A stretch of 64,000 bases of DNA, taken from Pycnopodia helianthoides. Its lineage: Eukaryota > Echinodermata > Asteroidea > Forcipulatida > Asteriidae. Location: positions 12,410,974 through 12,474,973 of the forward strand of contig CM063263.1 of NCBI GenBank assembly GCA_032158295.1, written 5' to 3'. The position numbers were made by a program, and so were the translations under genes. How positions within the stretch are numbered: the stretch's first letter is position 1; each line of letters opens with the position of its first letter. The notes below the pieces were generated by a model, which saw only the letters and a program-made list of their open reading frames with translations, searched no databases and had not been told where the DNA came from. This document shows positions 61,207 to 64,000 of the stretch, one piece after another.

Positions 61207-62879
61207 GTTGGTGGTCTTGATGACTTGGGTAAAGAAGCTTCTTTGCCAAAGTCAGTTCAGTCTAATTTAGAAGAGAGGCTGAAAACAAAATAAAAACAGG
61301 GGCACAAAATACAAATCAATTCAAAGGGTAGGTGCAAAACAGTGGTAAAGTTGAAAACATAAATGAATACAGGTTAACATCCCAATTTTTTACATTGTGT
61401 AAAGATGGTCTTGGTGAAAAAATTCCCTGGAAAGATTTTTTGCCTGTTACACTTCAGTTTCCGACTTTTGAGACAAGAGTGAAATAACAAAGTTTTGATC
61501 TTGCAACCTTAAAATTTGATGTGATGTTACTTTATTATATTTTTTTTATAAATTACAGAGCCTAATTTTGGCCGGGCGAGATCCGGTTTCAAAAGAGAAG
61601 TCAAGGTGCATAATAAATCATGAAGGACAAAAAGTTTTGAATAGGATTTTGTACGTACTGTAGCTCTATGTTGAGGTACGTGGATCGAACTCCAGTACTT
61701 AGTAGGGAGTAAACAAAACCTAGCCCAGGCTGGACTCCTCCAGTCAGTGTCAAGGAGCTCCACTGCACCAACCAACCAACCAATCACTTCAGGGCCCTTC
61801 TTCACACTCACAGAGCTGCTTTTAATGCCCAAAAGAAGCTCAGCACAACAAAATCTTACTTACAAAAAAGGTTACCAGCCAAAGTACCATGTAATGTGTA
61901 GGCCTACTATCTGTAAAGGGTAACTGGTATCCTGCTTATTTTTGCTTAGCAGGAAATTGTTTGCATTCACTGATTCAGCATGTTCATTCATTTATTTTTA
62001 AGATGAGAAACTTCCCTACACACAAAAAAACACGTACGAGGAAAAATTATGATCGTCCAATTCAACAACAAGACTTACAAACACGGTCATCCCTCGTGCC
62101 TACACTACAACAGTACAACTTCCAAAAAATGCCTTGTCTTGCACTAGCACAGTATCACCACCTGTATCTATTTGCCGACATGTTGTTGATGACAGGTAGA
62201 GAGCACGAGAAAGTCAACGCGAGAGGGCGCCCTGCGCGTTCGAGCCGTGGCTATCACTGATTGATGGCGCATGACCAGCAGTGAGGAGGCCATCGCCAGG
62301 TCACAACCATCACTCTTTTTTGCTGGTCGGTAGGGTCTCGTCAATCGACTATCATTATCAAAAAAACGATGCTCAAAACAACAATAATATCACGATAGTA
62401 CATGCCTACTGTTGATATTTTTTTAACAATCTTGCGAAAGCATAGACAAGGGAAGAGGCTATGAGCTTTGTGTTAATTAATTGTTTAGTGTTAACCGTCC
62501 GTATACAAAAGGCAGTGACAGGGCTACTACGGTAAACTTTTAGAGCGAGAGTATGGTTCGGAAAGATCCACGGGTACATGTAGGGATTTAGGCCTACCCA
62601 TGCCGAGTCGCAAGACCAATACAACACTTTTAGGCCGGATATGTTTTGCACAAAAAAATGCGGTGGATACTTTTGGTAATTACTCAAGAAATTACAATAA
62701 AAACTTTCTCGGAAAGGAGCAGAGCTGCTGATAAAAACAATTGTGAGAAACGACTCCCTCTGAAGTAATGTAGTTTTTGAGAAAATTCTCCGAACTAAAC
62801 AATATTTAATCTGAGAAAGGCTTCAGGCATAATAAATGAAGCCTTTCTCAGGTATTAGGCACACATCTATGCAACTAGG
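61207..62879. other. Upstream region of the Bcl-2 gene
   Basis: A possible 3' splice site (minus-strand TCTTCTAAATTAG) at 61257 would place a short 5' UTR on the coding exon. MITE relic at 61792-61960. GC-rich, CpG-containing DNA at about 62210-62290 (GCGCCCTGCGCG) could be a promoter; no TATA box is evident. Hairpin AGAAAGGCTTCA / TGAAGCCTTTCT near 62813-62850. Confidence 0.4.
61792..61960. mobile_element. MITE, GGGCCCAATTTCATAGAGCT family, diverged
   Basis: AGAGCTGCTTTTAATGC, CAGCACAACAAAATCTTACTT, GGTTACCAGCCAAAGTACCA and CCTGCTTATTTTTGCTTAGC align with the 14354 and 24776 copies; the right terminus is lost. Confidence 0.7.
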
Positions 62880-63275
62880 GCGTCATTGACCGCCATCTTT
62901 GATGTAAAACAATGGAAAAGTGCACGCGTGTAAGGCTCGCGCGCTACGCACGACTCTCAGCCAATAGATAGTTCCCAGTAGACGCCATCTTTACGGACAA
63001 ATTGCATTTTGGCTTGCAGGTGCGTCAAACGCTCAACTTATTAACGCAGCCGCGTTGTTCACTGACCAATCCTGCAATGAGTTTCGTGAAATGCGCGCGT
63101 GTTGCACGCCGTTCTCACACGAAACGCACGACTGTTTGTTCTAAACTGCCCGTAAAGATGGCCGATTTACGTCATACTGCAACCATGACTGCAACCTATC
63201 TATAGCTCTTCACGCGTCCCCGCGTGCACAATTCATCAAAGATGGCGGTCGATGACGCGTATTGCAATCCATCTA
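62880..63275. mobile_element. Nested pair of MITEs
   Basis: Outer element is the 50596 family (CGTCATTGACCGCCATCTTT ... ATTGCAATCCATCTA) with its left tip missing. Inserted in its centre (about 62965-63203) is another inverted repeat, with AGATAG ... CCATCTTTACGG and CCGTAAAGATGG ... CTATCTA. The 50596 copy shows the uninterrupted sequence. Confidence 0.75.
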
Positions 63276-63609
63276 TAGCGGAAAGGTGCGGCACCGCGTG
63301 GCGATCGTGCATGGTTGCCTGACGCCATGGACGGCTGCGATGATATTTTTTTCAAAATAATAGAACTTTGTGGCCTTAGAAGTGTTATGCGAACCAAAAT
63401 TCTACTTAGCAGCAATTGGCATTAGGGAGTCAGAAAGAGGATCCCCGTTCCCCCATCAACCAAACGGGGATTATTAAGATTAGACAGGCCTAAGTTGTCG
63501 CATGGAGGTAGGTTGTATGGAAGTTTCTGATTGCTGTCCGAAAAATATGCATTCGATAAAACAATCAAAGCGAACAAGGTGAGGGCTGGGCCTATGGTTG
63601 CTCCATCAT

Positions 63610-63660
63610 GGGTTCAACCATAGAGCAAGCTCTATGGTTCAACCTTTAGAGAAGTAGGCC
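63610..63660. repeat. CCATAGAGCAAG hairpin
   Basis: GGTTCAACCATAGAGCAAG / CTCTATGGTTCAACC inverted repeat; a similar hairpin is at about 32592-32628 just after the captured helicase exon. Confidence 0.7.
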
Positions 63661-63677
63661 TACCGCAAGCCGTTTGG

Positions 63678-64000
63678 TTAAAGGAACATTACAGAATTGG
63701 TAATTGTAAAATATACTTTTGATCACAGATTTACATACAACTTACACGGTTTAATGATGATGATAATAGAAAACATCCCTTGAAATATTTCTGTCTGAAA
63801 TGCCATATTTGATGAGAAATGAATAAACTAATTTTCCGATTGGAGTTTATCGCTCAGTGAGCGTTTTATTCGTTTGTTGAACCTATATGATTTCATGCAA
63901 ATGTGTAATCGGTTTTTCACTATTTTTCTCGTGACCCAGATGGCCGATCGATCTCAAACTTCTACAGGTTTGTCAGTTTATGTATATGGTGGATTACATA
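63678..64000. mobile_element. TTAA-flanked element, second copy (cut by window end)
   Basis: Nearly identical to 57158-57480, beginning TTAAAGGAACATTACAG; the right end is outside the window. Confidence 0.85.

Noticed and set aside
61527..61832. 101-codon minus-strand frame upstream of the Bcl-2 gene
   Set aside because: No recognisable domain, overlaps a MITE relic, and has no splice link to the Bcl-2 exon.

Overview
This is a window of animal nuclear DNA, AT-rich and dense in repeats. Genes have short GT-AG exons and long introns. A Bcl-2 homologue, an inositol hexakisphosphate kinase, a tRNA-derived SINE family and many small inverted-repeat elements point to a marine invertebrate. An echinoderm-like deuterostome is my best guess; I cannot name a species from the sequence alone.

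Left and centre (1-48683): four tandem plus-strand paralogues (1-3019, 9889-14276, 19269-22977, 31768-36546) of a secreted or surface protein that I do not recognise as a described family. The conserved exon order is: hydrophobic leader; a ~150-residue domain with a lysozyme/lytic-transglycosylase-like Glu motif; a VWA domain with a complete MIDAS motif; a ~90-residue probable beta domain ending in an RRRR site; and a Thr/Pro-rich stalk with a C-terminal hydrophobic GPI-anchor-like tail. Only the third copy is open throughout. Copy 1 (exon 5), copy 2 (exon 4) and copy 4 (exon 2) each carry a single-base frameshift. Copies 3 and 4 lie in a tandem duplication (unit A 15362-28747, unit B 28748-48683) whose junction can be placed to the base. 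Each unit also holds an orphan terminal exon with a different anchor-like tail (23849-24191 and 41131-41494). Copy 4 is a mosaic: its middle (about 34326-36380) matches copy 1 rather than its duplication partner.

Unit B has two large insertions that are absent at the matching sites of unit A. One is a 1.36 kb Mutator-like element with long terminal inverted repeats, a 9-bp target duplication and a captured, broken RecQ-helicase-like exon. The other is a 3.74 kb element flanked by TA, with a possible host-like first exon on its minus strand. Unit A carries a 308-bp TA-flanked MITE whose empty site is preserved in unit B.

Right (48684-64000): two ordinary minus-strand genes. An inositol hexakisphosphate kinase has five coding exons, 49428-54045, predicted 371 aa. 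A Bcl-2 family protein has three coding exons, 59379-61206, predicted 195 aa, with BH4-, BH1- and BH2-like motifs, a tail anchor and a degenerate BH3. All exon phases agree in both genes. Introns and flanks carry SINEs, TTAA- and TA-flanked foldback elements and minisatellites.

The VWA-family genes probably work at the cell surface or are shed. No partner genes for them are visible here; the kinase and Bcl-2 genes look like unrelated neighbours.
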